From: Mytilus californianus
Taxonomy: Eukaryota; Mollusca; Bivalvia; Mytilida; Mytilidae
Length of the DNA: 64,000 bases
Reading direction: 5' to 3'
NCBI RefSeq assembly: GCF_021869535.1
Contig: NW_026262734.1
Location: 82,157,061-82,221,060, forward strand
Shown: one piece after another, positions 48,071 through 61,003 of the stretch
How positions within the stretch are numbered: the stretch's first letter is position 1
Layout of the letters: every line of letters begins with the position of its first letter
Notes under the pieces: generated by a model
Told to the model about the DNA's origin: nothing
Databases searched by the model: none
What the model saw: only the letters and a program-made list of their open reading frames with translations
Position numbers and translations under genes: made by a program

Positions 48071-50894
48071 AATTGAAATGGCTTAACTCTGTCAAAAGAC
48101 GTTTATAAAAACAAGTGAACATACACTGAACGAATAAATTTGATCTATGACACAATGTAAATACAAAAATAATAAAACAAGGGGGTTAGATGTAAAATAA
48201 TATTAGAAAGACAGCCATATCCTTGGAAAAAATACCGCCAAAGAAAATAACGTACACAGGTAATTAAAAATAATTTTGTTGTAAGGTATACATGGAGTAC
48301 GGAAATATTTTTTACAAAATAAATAATTTACGAGAATAGAAGTGAAAATTTATCGTCATACCAAACACTTATCAAAGGTGGTTTATATTTATAATAGTGA
48401 GACGAGATATAACACTAAATAAGTAAACATTAAATAACAAAAATGCATTACAAATTGTATCAACAGGTCAAATTAACACGAATGTACGATTTTGTTTTTA
48501 ACGTGAACACCTTGAGGGGTTCACGCTTATATATATTGGTGAGTTTTGGAAGTGTCTATGGGCCATTCGATATCCTCGCAATCAAGATTCTCGGAACGTC
48601 TCGAAAATTTTTGATCATTTATATAGGTAGTTATTTATACCTTTGATACGGTCCCTCTATGGATAGGCTACCACGTAACATTGTATATTTCAACAATCAA
48701 AGTTCATTTGTAGATTGGAAAGTAAAACAATAAAAACTAGGTTGTAGTCAAAAAATCATTTATATGTAAGAACCTATTTGCCTTTTGACAAAACATATGT
48801 GTATTTAATAATTTGAATGTTTACTAAATTTCAAGTATAATGATAACGCACAATTATATAATTCATGCTTTGAGACGGTCCCTGTACGCTTTGTTTGTGT
48901 AGTATTTAACACAGCCTGCTGTTGTGCATTATGACAATAAATCGGGAAATAGTTTATTGATAAATAATGTTCCAGAATAAACTGATCATTTCTGAACATT
49001 TGTCATTTGATATTTTGTATTTCAATCATAGCATGGGAAAATGTCGGAAAGCATGAAGAAATTTAAGAAGACGATATTTTTGTTAAAAATATTTATCTTA
49101 GGTCATAAACACAGTAGTCGGAAAGCAGAAAGATAATCAAACCGATGGATTTTTCTGTCAAAAATATCTAATTTGATTAATAGATTCTACCAGACTAACA
49201 GAATATTCGTTATTAAGTTTAAACTGAGACTGAATTTATTCTTAATAGAATATAATTTATACGTGCATTATGTCTCACAGGTTTGAACAGTAATTATATG
49301 CAACGTTTGAGCAACAATGAGCAGGGATGCGTACCCAAAGTCAGCTAAACATCTAAATTTTAAACGGTCGTGAATAAAAAAAATACTTGCATGGTTTCAA
49401 TTTACAAGGATTTTAAATCCTTGCATCTCACAAAAAAATTATTTAATATTTTACAATAATCATAACAAAATTTAATTACTATCATAATGTTATTTATTGT
49501 ATACCGTTTTAGTATGGATTTATAAGTCTCTGCATATATTTTGTATAGCAATATATTCATATAGTGGAATGTTAGACTTTAAAAAGAGATTGATCTGATA
49601 AATAAAATGTCCATCCGTAAATACTTGACTAATAGTTCAACCTATAGCATCTAAATATGTGTACTATGGTACGATTTTGAAAATTGTATTCATTTTGTTG
49701 ACCAGCAATCCTACACGTCTTGATTCAGTCACGTTATACATCACCCTGTTAACACGCACACTATCGGTTTGCGTTCACAAAAATTCCGAATAAAATGTCA
49801 ATAAATCCGGCGTCAAAACACTTGAGGTGGGTAGTTTGACATCCGAATTCAACTATTAGATTAATATAGGTGATGACGCAAATGCGTATTCTTATCCGGA
49901 GTATCAGTGCGTATGCTTTCTATTTACTATTTCAAGCGCAAAAATACCACGTGCATGCATAAATATTAATTTCACTCGTGAATGCGAGTTTTCGATTGTC
50001 TTATCTAATTCAGGAAACGGCAGTAAGAGCTTGACATGTGACTTTCAAGCACGGTCATCATTATACTTACGGTATCCTGACCTCTAGCTGTTTCTCTTTT
50101 GTTTTCTTTTTTGAGTCACTGTCCTATTATAAACTTTGACATTTTCGAAATGCTAAGGATTTTCTACCCAAGGAATAGATTACTTAACTTCGTACTTTAT
50201 TTAGCCTTTTTAACTTTTTTTATTTGAGCGTCACTGATGTTTTTTTTGAGACTTAACTCGCGTCTGGCGAACAACATTTTAATCCTGGTATCTTTTTTTT
50301 ATCTACATATCAGTTTATATAAATTGGTTCTTTTGAGAGTATGTTCAGGTATTCAGAAAACTTCTGAAAATAAGATATTCTTCAAAACCAAGTTTTCCTG
50401 TAGAATATTTGGATTGATTTAGGTAAAATCAGGAAATTCTTAAAATTTGAGATGTTTTATGAGATCAAAATAAGTCTCGATATAAGAGGTCCCAATGAAG
50501 CTGGTGTTGTCTCTATATATGAGGTCCCAATGAAGCTGTTGTGTTAAAAATATACGAACCCTTCTTGTATATTGCATGCCACAAGGTTTCACTTCATATT
50601 GAAATTGGACTTTAAATTTATCTATACAACATCTACCATGAGTACAGACAGCTTCAATAACGAGTTGAGAATAATTGAAGGCATCCATGCAGGAAATAAA
50701 ATATGAAGATATGATAGATAAAATAAATGCATCCAGATTATAAAGCAAACTGAGTGCTTAAATTTATATTGCGATTGGTTTGTGCAATTTGCACTAGACA
50801 TCCGGTTTGTAGAAAATGGTATTTGCAAAAGGGTTAAGAAAAAATTATGTACATTCCCAAGTAATAAATAAAATAGTCGAGCTTTGAAATGTAT
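48071..50894. other. Intron 1, no gene recognised
   Basis: Mostly unique AT-rich DNA. A two-unit 37-bp repeat (AGGTCCCAATGAAGCTGKTG type) lies at 50483 and 50521. Short frames here have no motif. Confidence 0.5.
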
Positions 50895-51146
50895 ATTACA
50901 ATAGTAGCTGTATATATACACTTTTCTATTCACAACTATACAACATTGCTTTCAACTGATTTGTGCAAGAATCTACACACAATTACATAATTTTAATAAA
51001 GTTGTTTTAACATCATCATTATCTTATTCTATTCACAATCAATTATTTCAATTCAAAAGCAAACAAAAATTCAGCAACAATTTTTTGGTGACCAGTCAGC
51101 AGTCTTGGGTTCACGTATTGCTTTTCTTTTTTAAAAGAAAGCAACT

Positions 51147-51148
<2 letters not shown>

Positions 51149-51178
<30 letters not shown>
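51149..51178 (+). repeat. T30 homopolymer
   Basis: Thirty T in the right copy; the left copy has a short broken T tract with G at the same place (~3290), so the tract has expanded. Confidence 0.85.
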
Positions 51179-51180
<2 letters not shown>

Positions 51181-51536
51181 TTATCTATTTGTATATTAGG
51201 CCACCATAAGCTGCACCAAATCTCCAATTTGATTTATTACATAATAAAACGTATCAGAAATACACAAATGACACGAGAAATAATAAGCAATGTATGTTAT
51301 GGAGTATACACATTTCGTGTGTGTTTTCGGGAAGGCTCTGTCTGAATGTCATTCGAAGAATGCCGATGAGCTTGTCACCCCGGTATAAAAAGACAGGTAT
51401 AACTCTGTTTTTATTCCCAATCATGAACAAAAGAAATCCTGTAAATCATTTTACTTGTATACCATTGATCTTGTTGGAATAAATAACATGGTCGATTATT
51501 TCGACATATTTTTTATAAATACTATATTTTATTTAC

Positions 51537-51836
51537 CTCTGGAAAAGTAGATGCAGCGGCAAAGCTGTTTCCAACACTCTCAAGAAGTTCATCATAACAT
51601 CCCCCGGGTTCAGCATCGTTTATCTGGCAAGTTTTGTTCCATGCAATAAAGTTAATAGATTTGCACATTTTTACTCTAGAGCAAAACTGGGCACATATTG
51701 ACCACATCGGCATAGATACCTCAAACAGCACATGTCCGCTATATATTTTGTCTTTTTGTTTTTTGATAACGACTATTTCACATAAAGCCCAAACAAAAAG
51801 AACAAATAATGAAAAGGTCACGCGGAATATTTTCAT
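51537..51836 (-). CDS. Exon 1: signal peptide and PAN/apple-like domain
   Basis: This exon encodes residues 1-100. The start is the ATG at 51836; it is followed at once by a charged Met-Lys and a hydrophobic stretch ending in Ala-Leu-Cys-Glu near residue 20, a typical signal peptide. The mature part has Cys at 48, 52, 58, 70 and 80. The spacing C-x3-C-x5-C, then Ile-Asn-Phe-Ile-Ala-Trp, then x3-C matches the core of PAN/apple modules (family knowledge), though shorter than a full PAN domain. The exon ends at CCAGAG followed by GTAAAT, a good donor, in phase 0. The homologous exon at 3656..3955 differs at 5 of 100 residues (L6V, T17A, Q39E, N56K, N74D, left to right copy); all are mild, and there is no stop or frameshift. 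That fits continued coding function in both. Confidence 0.88.
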
Positions 51837-52260
51837 GCTTTTCCGACCTGGTGTTCGCGTATTCTAGTAGACTGTTTGCCTAACATATCTCTTATTAACA
51901 AATCGATAATTCCTTTTATGCCTCTAAAACGTTTTTAGATGTCATCAAAATTTTTGAATATTAGATCAGGAAAATGATGCATATTTTTTTAACCGTTGTT
52001 TCTATCACACAATTGAAAACGTTATAAAAATTATAATTCGAAGGGATAAAGATCAATTCCATCGAAATGAAAATTTCAATTTATACATTTTTTTATCTAA
52101 CATTTAAATTGAACTGCAAATATGTTCAATTTTTAATGAAGCGACGTTCTTTTTTAAATTGACTTTCCATTACATTTCGATTACTAATTATATACACATG
52201 TATTATTCAGGTGATCGTGTCATCAAATTGAATAGTTGTCAATTGCTGATTATAATCAAA
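51837..52260 (-). promoter_or_regulatory. Putative promoter and 5' UTR of right exon 1
   Basis: Counterpart of the left block. It matches over most of its length but lacks the clear TATATTTAAA string, reading AATATTCAAAAATT instead. It ends where a ~769-bp element has inserted at 52264, so the distal upstream region of the two paralogues now differs. Confidence 0.3.
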
Positions 52261-52263
52261 TAA

Positions 52264-53032
52264 CTAGACATCATTGAGATGGGAGTCATCTCCATATTTA
52301 ATTACTCACAAGAGAACAGAACTAAGCCAGTTGTATGGATTGATGGAAAAAGACATAAAGTTGAATTCTGCAGCAAATGTTATGGACTACAATGACAATG
52401 ATCAGCATCAGTTTTCATGTGGTAAAAAATGTGTATGGATAAGCTGATATGAAGCACTTTTTTAAGTTATTACATAGTCTCGTTATTTGCTGAGAGTGAT
52501 TTTATTCTATGTTTTTTAGTTTAAGTGTTATATTTGGCCTAGGAAGTTGTACATACATTACACCCTCTAGTCTTGGTTAATATAAATGTCAAGTATAAAC
52601 TTTGAAATCAAAACGGTTCTCAAGATATAGAGCGGACATGATCTGTACCATAGGACATGGGGTTGTCAACTGAAATCAAAGTTGTTGAACTTGACCTTTG
52701 ACCTAGGAAATTGTACATTCATTACATTATGACGCACCCTCTGGTGTTGGTTAATATACATGTCAAGTATAAACTTTGAAATCATAACGGTTCTCAAGAT
52801 ATAGAGCGGACACGATCTTAACCATAGGACATGGGGTTGTCAACTGAAAAAGTTTGTGACCTTGAATAATGACCTAGGAAGTTGTACAAACGTTATGACA
52901 CACCCTCATGTCAAGTATAAAGTATGAAATTTTAACGGTTTTCTAGATATAGAGCGGACACAATTTGTTACGGACGGACGGACGGACAGACTGGTCACTA
53001 TAGGGCGACCCACCACTAGACGGGGCCCTAAT
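52264..53032 (+). mobile_element. ~769-bp insertion specific to the right duplicate (family E)
   Basis: The left copy has the uninterrupted target near 4346. Here TAA flanks both ends (52261..52263 and 53033..53035). The inside has three repeats of ~175 bp with GTCAAGTATAAACTTTGAAA and GATATAGAGCGGACA (~52589, 52761 and 52914), then a GGACGGACGGACGGAC run and CACTAGACGGGGCCC. No coding frame. A short non-autonomous transposon is likely. Confidence 0.75.
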
Positions 53033-53238
53033 TAATGGGAACATTCCGGTTATGGTTGTTTCCTAAATAAATATTCTGATCCCCAATTTGATGAAAAAAA
53101 ATATTAAGCAGATGACAAAAAAAATGTTCTGAATCCAGATTTTCCCTATACCTTATAGTGTTAAATTTTGAAAAAAATAATTCCATTGATAGCCACGAAA
53201 AACTAAAAAAAATTGTGACTCAGACAAAAAACCATACA

Positions 53239-53269
53239 CCCCCCCCCCCCCCCCCCCCCCTTTTTTTTT
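53239..53269 (+). repeat. C22-T9 tract
   Basis: Twenty-two C followed by nine T, in a part of the right copy without a left partner. Confidence 0.9.
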
Positions 53270-53788
53270 GAAGTTAAATGGTTGCTCCCTTAGGCAAATC
53301 AATTCTACAGTAGTAGAAGTGAAAACGTTTCATTTTTGTAATATCTAATCTTTATTGGGGTACTACTTAATTATTCATATTTTTCCAATCATGAATAATT
53401 ATGATTACAATCAGATTATATACAAACGAGTGACGGCATTAGATCACGAAGGTAATCAGGGGCAGTCCAATTATGTAAGGAATGAAACATATTAAGCTTT
53501 CTATACTTTCTTATCTTCGCTAGCAATTACCTGACGGATTATCTATAGGATTGTCATTTGTATATCAAAATTCTGTTTGTAGAAGTCCTCGTCAAAATGA
53601 AAAGGTCACAGTTACTCTTAAAAATCAATTTAAATAATATATTGCGTTCATGTTTTCATGCATTGCTAGTAAAATAACAATTTATAAAGGTGTATGGCTT
53701 CTCTATAATTTCGTAGACAATAGTACTAGTATTTCACCGCTAACAAACTATTTAATTAATTCAGTCTAAGATACATCATATCATCCAT

Positions 53789-54226
53789 CAACAAGAATTT
53801 GTCCATAATACACCGATGCCCCACTCGCACTATCATTTTCTATGTTCAGTGGACCGTGAAATTGTGGTCATAACTCTAATTTGGCATTAAAATTAGAAAG
53901 ATCATATCATAGGAAACATGTGTACTAAGTTTCAAGTTGATTGGACTTCAACTTCATCAAAAACTACCTTGACCAAAAACTTTAACATAAAGCGGGACAG
54001 TATTATTTTCTATGTTCAGTGGACCGTGAAATTTGGGTCAAAACTCTAATTTGGCATTCAAATTAAAAAGATAATATCATAGGAAACATGTGTACTAAGT
54101 TTCATGTTGATTAGACTTCAACTTCATCAAAAACTACCTTGACCAAAAACTTTAACCTGAAGCAGGACAGACGGACGAACGGATGCGCAGACCAAAAAAA
54201 CATAATGCCCCTAGGTGGGGCATAAT
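53789..54226 (+). mobile_element. ~438-bp insertion specific to the right duplicate (family F)
   Basis: The left copy is continuous at 5348 (CATCCATAAATAAAATTAAT). The insert has two ~170-bp tandem units (CTATGTTCAGTGGACCGTGA at 53840 and 54010). Its ends carry CCATAATACACCGATGCCCC and GTGGGGCATAATAA, which can pair in part (GATGCCCCAC with GTGGGGCAT). A non-autonomous element is inferred. Confidence 0.75.
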
Positions 54227-54885
54227 AAAATTAATCGCTACTTCTCTCAGTACGATTGGACTTTTTTCAAGGATGCTACAACATATATGAAACAGACCTT
54301 TCATTGGAAAATATTTTTAAGGGCAGTCCGTCTCCGTTAATAATCATGATTTATCTTCTCTTCATTCTACACAACCACACAGTTTTATAAAGTTTTACTG
54401 TTTAATAAACCGATCTTAAAATAAATAAGGGTTTCATTGTATCTTTTTTTTTTAATTAATAAAACTTACATAATACCTTATTGGACATGAGTAGAATAAA
54501 TTAAAGACATTTTTTTTTTCTTGATATAATATTTACGTTTATTTTGGGCAATAGTATTCCGCTAAGTGATTTTTATTACGATAGGAACTAATTGTGTCCC
54601 TCTTAATGCAGATTTATCCCTTTACTGTTATATATAAATTAATGTCTGTCAAAACTTCAGTAAGACTTAACGAACATTAGTTTTAAAAATATATGCAGAT
54701 ATAAAGACGATATATCCTGTTAACAATCCAGAATTTTCTAAATATACAAATGCAATTTATCCAGCCAATTTCATTCTTACATTAATAGTGACCATATATT
54801 AGAATTCATCATGGCAATCTTAACACCATTATGTATGATAACGGGACATTTCCTTTCCTTGATGTTCCATTGTCACTTGGAAGAA

Positions 54886-55312
54886 GTTCCCCCAACGGTG
54901 ACTGGTGGATAGAAATATGGTCCGTACAAGTCTTCTTCCGACCGGCACTAAAACCCTCGGCAAAGTGGGGCGTCCGCTTGGCTGTGTGGGATGTACAAGT
55001 ACGCAGCCACGTCCGGTCAGAATGGGGATGTTAAATCCGATGCCTCGTGTGCAGAGAGCTCCACGCTCTTTGCGTTAAGAACCCTTGTAACAACTCTTTT
55101 GAGGAGTCCGTAGGTGGCCTGTTGCAAAGCAAAATGTATGTCCTAATCCAATTTACCCTCATTTTCCAGTGGCAGTCCAAATACCTCAACCTTCATCCCG
55201 AACAGCCTCTATTACAGTACCTACATATTGTATTCATTGTTAATTTGTTCTTGTACTGAACATGCATGGAATATTTGCCACTGGACGTAAAGCAACCAAC
55301 AATCAATCAATC
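54886..55312 (-). repeat. Repeat family A copy, right duplicate
   Basis: Partner of 5886..6318. The 67- and 70-codon frames over it are not genes. Confidence 0.7.
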
Positions 55313-56544
55313 TCTTGGAAGAAAAATTCTATAGCAGGAATATTATAAAAAAAAAAACTATTTTACGCCTAGCTTTTTAACGAATACAAAAACTATTTAC
55401 AAAGCTAAGTTTAGGAATTGGCCTTTTTGAATTCGAAATTAATTTTTGGGAGTAGTACTCAAGTGTTTTCTTTTTTCAGCATTTAAACTCTGTACACTGG
55501 CAGTTTGCTCTGGGCATTTTTCAAGATCACGTCTTAATATTGTTTATCGCGTTGGTCTATTGTAAGAGTACATCAACCGATATTAGAGTGTTAGATGGCA
55601 TGATTTCATTTGTATTCAAGGAGTTATTGTCCCTTAATTAGGATCATACTACAACCAGTAGCAAATATTACATGCGCTCATTCAGGACTAGAGCAAATTT
55701 CAAACGTCATTTTTAACAGAACTCATATTTTTGCCGAAAATTTAACAATAAACCAGATTTTCTCAGTTAAATAGCAAAGCCGGTATTTTGATTCCATAAC
55801 TGTACTCTGAACTCTGTGTAACGGTAAAAATGTAAATGTATAGCTGCAACTGTCAATATATATATAGTTGCCTGATGATAATGATTGACTGCACGCATAA
55901 GTAAAATGGCAGTCACTTTAAATAATCACGAGACATCTTGATGGCGACATAAAGTCTTCAACAATAGACTTCAAAATATTCAAATATATCTTTACTCTGC
56001 TTAAGTCGTCTCTCTCTAAAAACAAAAGTCATTATGCACTCTATCTTACTTTGTTGCGAAATGTCGTCTCTTTTTTAATTAAAGAGTTTTTCTTCGGGAA
56101 ATTCATTCTTTATGTGATTTTATAAGTGTCATTAAAAATTTTATTCTTTGAGTGTTCAACAGAAAAAGAATAGAAAATATTACAACCAATTTTGTTCTTT
56201 TAGTTCTAATAAATATTCTACTTTGATGTATGGTTTTTTACATCCTATATTTTCTCCTTTTTAAACCGTAAATCAAACACAAAGTGTCAGCTAAGGTGAG
56301 ACGAAAATTTAACAGAAAATTAAATACTAGTATATGCAAATAACACTATATATTTCGTGCGTCCAAATTGCAGGGATGTATAAATACGTAGAAACGTTAG
56401 GAGCTATATGACCAAAACTTACCTAATAAGAATAGTTTAAAACAGTAAATTAATTGAATCGATAATTTGCATGCATCTTACTACAAAACAGAAATATAAA
56501 ATCCACTAAATAAATGTACAAAATATCCTGGAAGCAACAACTAG

Positions 56545-57440
56545 AGGCTCTAAAGAGCCTGTGTTGCTCACCTTGATCAATGTGCATATTCGACAAAGGA
56601 AACTCTCCAACATGGTAGACGAGAATAGAATTCATGACAAAAATCTCTTATAGTTGGTCTTGTATTGCTGATCATTTTGTCTGTTTAGTTTCTCTCTTTA
56701 GTTTTTGCTCAACACAAAAGAGGGTGAAAAATCTGCATTTAAGGGCAATCACTCCTATAAAAAGTGACAGTCTACTAACTATATCGGCAAAATTTGACTT
56801 GTTAGTAGATCTTGCATGCTGATCATTTTTGTGATTTAAAGTGTCTATTTTTCTATTAAATTTTCATCATCATGATCATATACGGCAAAATAAAAAAATG
56901 TATATCGTCATTAAAGTGCAACAACTCCAATAAAAAAGAAGTAGTCAGACGAATTCCTCCATATTGTTTAAATCGTAGATTTTGTCTTGCTGATCATTTT
57001 TGCTTTTTTAAGTTTCTATCTGTCTATTATAAGTTTTAAGATATAAGGCAAAACCGTAAAAAATTGATAAAATCGTCATGAAAGGGCAATAACTCTAATG
57101 AGGAGTCGATTGACGATTTCGACCATGACAATTTATTTATAGAACTTGTCTTGCTGATCATTTTTGCAGTTTAAAGTTTCTCTCTATCTATTATAGTTGT
57201 AGGCACAATTAAAAAAAAAAATGTTAAAATTTGTCATTTAAGGGTAATGACTCCTATAAGAAGTCGTCTGACAATTTTGACGTATACGAACAATTGGTAG
57301 AGCTCAACATTCTGAACATTTAAGTTCCTGTCAGATTTACCCTGTTGATAACGTTATTCAAAATAATAAACAAAACTTGCAATCTACCCCTATGTTCTAT
57401 TTTTAGCTATGTCGGCCATTTTGTTTGGCAGGCAGGGTCA
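56545..57440 (+). mobile_element. Repeat family D, right copy, 3' part deleted
   Basis: Same CTAGAGGCTCTAAAGAGCCT start as the left copy. It keeps the ~170-bp segment missing there but loses everything after GTCATCGGAC, including the GACGACGAC run, joining directly to CTGCCTTTAAGACG. Confidence 0.6.
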
Positions 57441-58099
57441 TCGGACTGCCTTTAAGACGTTAGAGTATAGGATACCAAATCAGAACTAACATTTTGAAAT
57501 CAGAGAAATCATGCTGTACCTTTGGCTGCAGAAAGACGCACCCAGACGCTCTATCAACTGAAACAAAACGACTGGCCTATACCAATTATAGTTTTTTTGG
57601 CAGGCATATCTCTTCATGTATCAAAACTGAGATGAAACGAGATGGGATTGGGCCTTAAAAGTAATAACCAAGTTTATCTTCTTGAAATAAAAACACAAAT
57701 CGAGGTAACCCTTTAAGATCTTTTGAAAACTGATAACAGTATACAAGTGTGTCCGAAAGATAGTAGACAAAATTTTTGCTGTAGGTACAATGTGGAACTT
57801 AAAAGCGAAGTCAAATGCTGTATAGACTTTCACTAAAGGTATTAGACTCAAATAATGCATATGATGAAACAAAACTCCACGTTTGTAATTACGTTAGTGA
57901 CATAGTAGATGTCATCTTACTCAACAAACAATATTGTGTCCACAAAATGGCATGCATCTAAAGAGAAGCATCGGAGAATGCGGTATTAATAAAATAGAAT
58001 TTCTTTCGTAGGAAACTGATAATTCAGAAACTGCAGAATTAATGATACGCCAGAGATTTGAAAAGATGAACAATATATAATATATATATAATCCACAAA

Positions 58100-58205
58100 A
58101 GAATTAAAAAGTTTGTCCTGGTGAAGAAATAAACAAATTTCTGTGTCATTTAGTCTCTTGTGAAGATTTGTCTCACTGGCGATCATACCTCATCTTATTT
58201 TTATA
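58100..58205 (+). repeat. Repeat family K tail fragment, right duplicate
   Basis: Partner of 9380..9482, with a few extra bases (AAGAATTAAAAAG). Confidence 0.5.
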
Positions 58206-58329
58206 TATAAAGGCGGCATGAAGGGCATCGTGGCAAAACAAACAATATATCAGAAACTTGCAAGCATCAAATCTTCTAAATAATCTTTGCGTCTGTGTTC
58301 ACAATTTTTCCAAAAATTACCCCCAGTTT

Positions 58330-58468
58330 TTGGTGGCGTTCGTGTTGCTAAGTTTTTAGTTTTCTATGTTGTGTTTGTACTGTTGTTTGTCTTTCTTCAT
58401 TAGCCATGGCGTTGTCAGTTTATTTTTGACTTACGATTTTAAATGTCCTTTTGGTATATTTTGCCTCT
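58330..58468 (-). repeat. Family C, inverted copy left of the right tandem array
   Basis: Partner of 9612..9750; forms an inverted pair with 59850..60003. Confidence 0.7.
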
Positions 58469-58471
58469 CTC

Positions 58472-59703
58472 TCAGGCAAAGTTGGCCTTAGATGGATTTG
58501 GCCTTTTTTATGTCTTTTTTAGTTATATAGCTCTTCAACTGTTTCGGTTTTATTCATCCTTGACTTTCAAATATTCGGCTTTGAGCGTTCCTGATGAAGG
58601 CAACTCCAGAAAAGCGCTTCGGACGGATGAAATTTATAACGTGTTGATTTCATTTTTTACAACACTGGGTCGATACCTCTGGTGGTGGACTATCAGTCCC
58701 CGAGAGTATCATCAGCTCAGTACGCAGTTCTTTGGTACTGACATGATTTATAACAAACCTTCCTAAAATGTCCTTTTAAAAATGTTGAAATTATAAAGAA
58801 ACTAAGGTTTCAACTCCCTCCGGCAAAGTTGACCTTAGAAGGATTTGGCTATTTTTTAGTCTTTTTTTTACTTATAAAGCTCTTCAACTGTTTCGGTTTT
58901 ATTCATCCTTGACTTTCAAATATTCGGCTTTGAGCGTTCCTGATGAAGGTTACTCCAGAAAAGCTCTTCGGAAGCATGAAATGTATAACGTAATGTTTTC
59001 ATTTTTTACATCACTGGGTCGTTACCTCTGCTGGTGGACTATCAATCCCCGAGGGTATCATCAGCTCAGTAGTCAGTACTTCGGTACTGACATGATTTAT
59101 AACAAACCTTTCTAAAATTGTCCGTTTAAAAATGTTGAAAATATAAAGAAACTAAGGTTTTAACTCCCTCGGGCAAAGTTGACCTTAGAAGGATTTGGCT
59201 ATTTTTTATGTCTTTTTTTAGTTATATAGCTCTTCAACTGTTTCGGTTTTATTCATCCTTGACTTTCAAATATTCGGCTTTGAGCGTTCTTGATGAAGGC
59301 AACTCCAGAAAAGCGCTTCGGACGCATGATATTTATAACGTGTTGTTTTCATTTTTTACATCACTGGGTCGATACCTCTGCTGGTGGACTATCAGTCCCC
59401 GATGGTATTATCAGCTCAGTCAGCACTTCGGTACTGACATGATTTATAACAAACCTTCCTAAAATGTCCTTTTAAAAATGTTGAAATTATAAAGAAACTA
59501 AGGTTTCAACTCCCTCCGGCAAAGTTGACCTTAGAAGGATTTGGCTATTTTTTAGTTTTTTTTTACTTATATAGCTCTTCAACTGTTTCGGTTTTATTCA
59601 TCCTTGACTTTCAAATATTCGGCTTTGAGCGTTCCTGATGAAGGTAACTCCAGAAAAGCGCTTCGGATCCATGAAATTTATAACGTGTTGTTTTTAATTT
59701 TTT
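58472..59703 (+). repeat. ~347-bp tandem array (family H), 3.6 units
   Basis: GGCAAAGTT starts recur at 58475, 58822, 59172 and 59519 (347, 350 and 347 bp apart). The last unit is cut at GCCACTGTAAGG, the same junction as in the left copy. The series of similar ~70-107-codon frames is periodic and repeat-derived. Confidence 0.92.
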
Positions 59704-59849
59704 GCCACTGTAAGGATAAACAGGAACTTTAAAGAACACGTATTTTAAGAATGCATATAAAATAATACATTGCCACTCTAAATTGAACAAAACTTACATT
59801 GTGTACTGCCTTAACTTTATGTTTTATGGTAGATAATCACACTTTAAAA

Positions 59850-60003
59850 GAGAGGCGTAGTTTACCAAAGGGACATTCAAACTCATTAATCGAAAACAAA
59901 CTGACAATGCCATGGCAAAAAAAAAAAAGACGAACAGACAAACAACAGTACACAAAACAACATAGAAACCCAAAGACTGAGCAACACGAACACCAACAAA
60001 AAC
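59850..60003 (+). repeat. Family C copy right of the right tandem array
   Basis: Partner of 10434..10583. Confidence 0.7.
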
Positions 60004-60663
60004 TGTCAAAATATATCAATCGGGGTATATAGGTCTTTGCGTTGGGTAACCTTACAAATGAGGGAAGTATGTTTAAAACAGTCATGATTTTTTATTTTTT
60101 ATCTTTACATTTTTGAACTAAAAACACCGAGAGAGTTTTCTTTCACACAGCTACTACAGGTAAAAGTGTCCATCAATTATAAAATGTATAATCAATATGT
60201 TTTCCATCATTCAGATAAGTTGAACCCGTCCAGAGGAACACACACCTGTTTATAATATAAGATCAGTTCACTTAGTCATTATTCGTGATAACCATGATCT
60301 AATTGTAATCAAGGAACTGTCGTGTTTTTGGATCTTGCGACAAATGTGGGAATCTTATTTATGAATATATCGATCAAATGCAGGGAGTTTTAAGAAAGTA
60401 AAAAGGACGAAAGAAACACAGAGAAACGTGAATAGCACTGTAATTCACAGACACCGAATTCGAATGGGAACAATTGTCTAACTTAATCTTTTCAGTACAA
60501 GTTTACATTTTACACCGACGACCCGGAAAAAAAATTACTACTTTTAGCGTGGCTCGGTATCTATTCATCTCGTCATTTTTTGTATTCCTGTCTTTCTTTT
60601 TTGCTTATGTGCTTTGTCTATTGATTGTCTATATGCCATTTTGTTTTTCTTTATTGACATAGT

Positions 60664-61003
60664 TGTTTGTTTTATAGTGATTAAGTTTATAGCACAATGT
60701 TGACTGCTGTCCCACAATTTTTTGACATTTTTACCAATTATGTCTGTTTGTTTTGCTCACACATTGTTGTTAATATAATGGAATTATATGCGACTGTCAT
60801 ATAAGTGAGAGGTTTAGCTAGCTAAAAAACCAAGTTTAATCCACCATTTTCTACAAAAGGATATGCCTGTACCAAGTCAGGAATATGACAGTTGTTTTCC
60901 ATTCGTTTGATGTGTCTGAGCTTTTGTTTTTGCCATTTGTTAAGGGACTTTCCGTTTAGAATTTTCCTTTGAGTTCGGTATTTTTGTTATTTTACTTTTT
61001 TGT
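60664..61003 (+). repeat. Repeat family B copy, right duplicate
   Basis: Partner of 11275..11603. Confidence 0.75.

Larger units (their letters stand above)
28192..51836 (-). other. Five-exon gene for a secreted PAN/apple-domain protein (whole locus)
   Basis: I joined five minus-strand exons: 51837-side exon 1 (51836..51537), exon 2 (45980..45872), exon 3 (42759..42593), exon 4 (36735..36575) and exon 5 (28405..28192). Lengths are 300, 109, 167, 161 and 214 nt, giving 316 codons plus stop. Every intron begins GT and ends AG, and the phases are consistent (0, 1, 0, 2). Introns are about 5.6, 3.1, 5.9 and 8.2 kb and carry most of the mobile elements of the window. Predicted product: signal peptide (1-19), PAN/apple-like cysteine motif (48-80), truncated EGF-like motif (106-126), then a ~180-residue C-terminal domain rich in Trp, Gly and Asp that I do not recognise by name. 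PAN and EGF modules usually bind carbohydrate or protein outside the cell, so a secreted recognition or matrix role is an inference. The weakest joint is exon 2 to exon 3. Confidence 0.8.

Noticed and set aside
58443..59462. Series of similar 70-107-codon frames (also at 9723..10046)
   Set aside because: They repeat with the 347-bp tandem unit, have no domain or splice context, and differ by stops between units.
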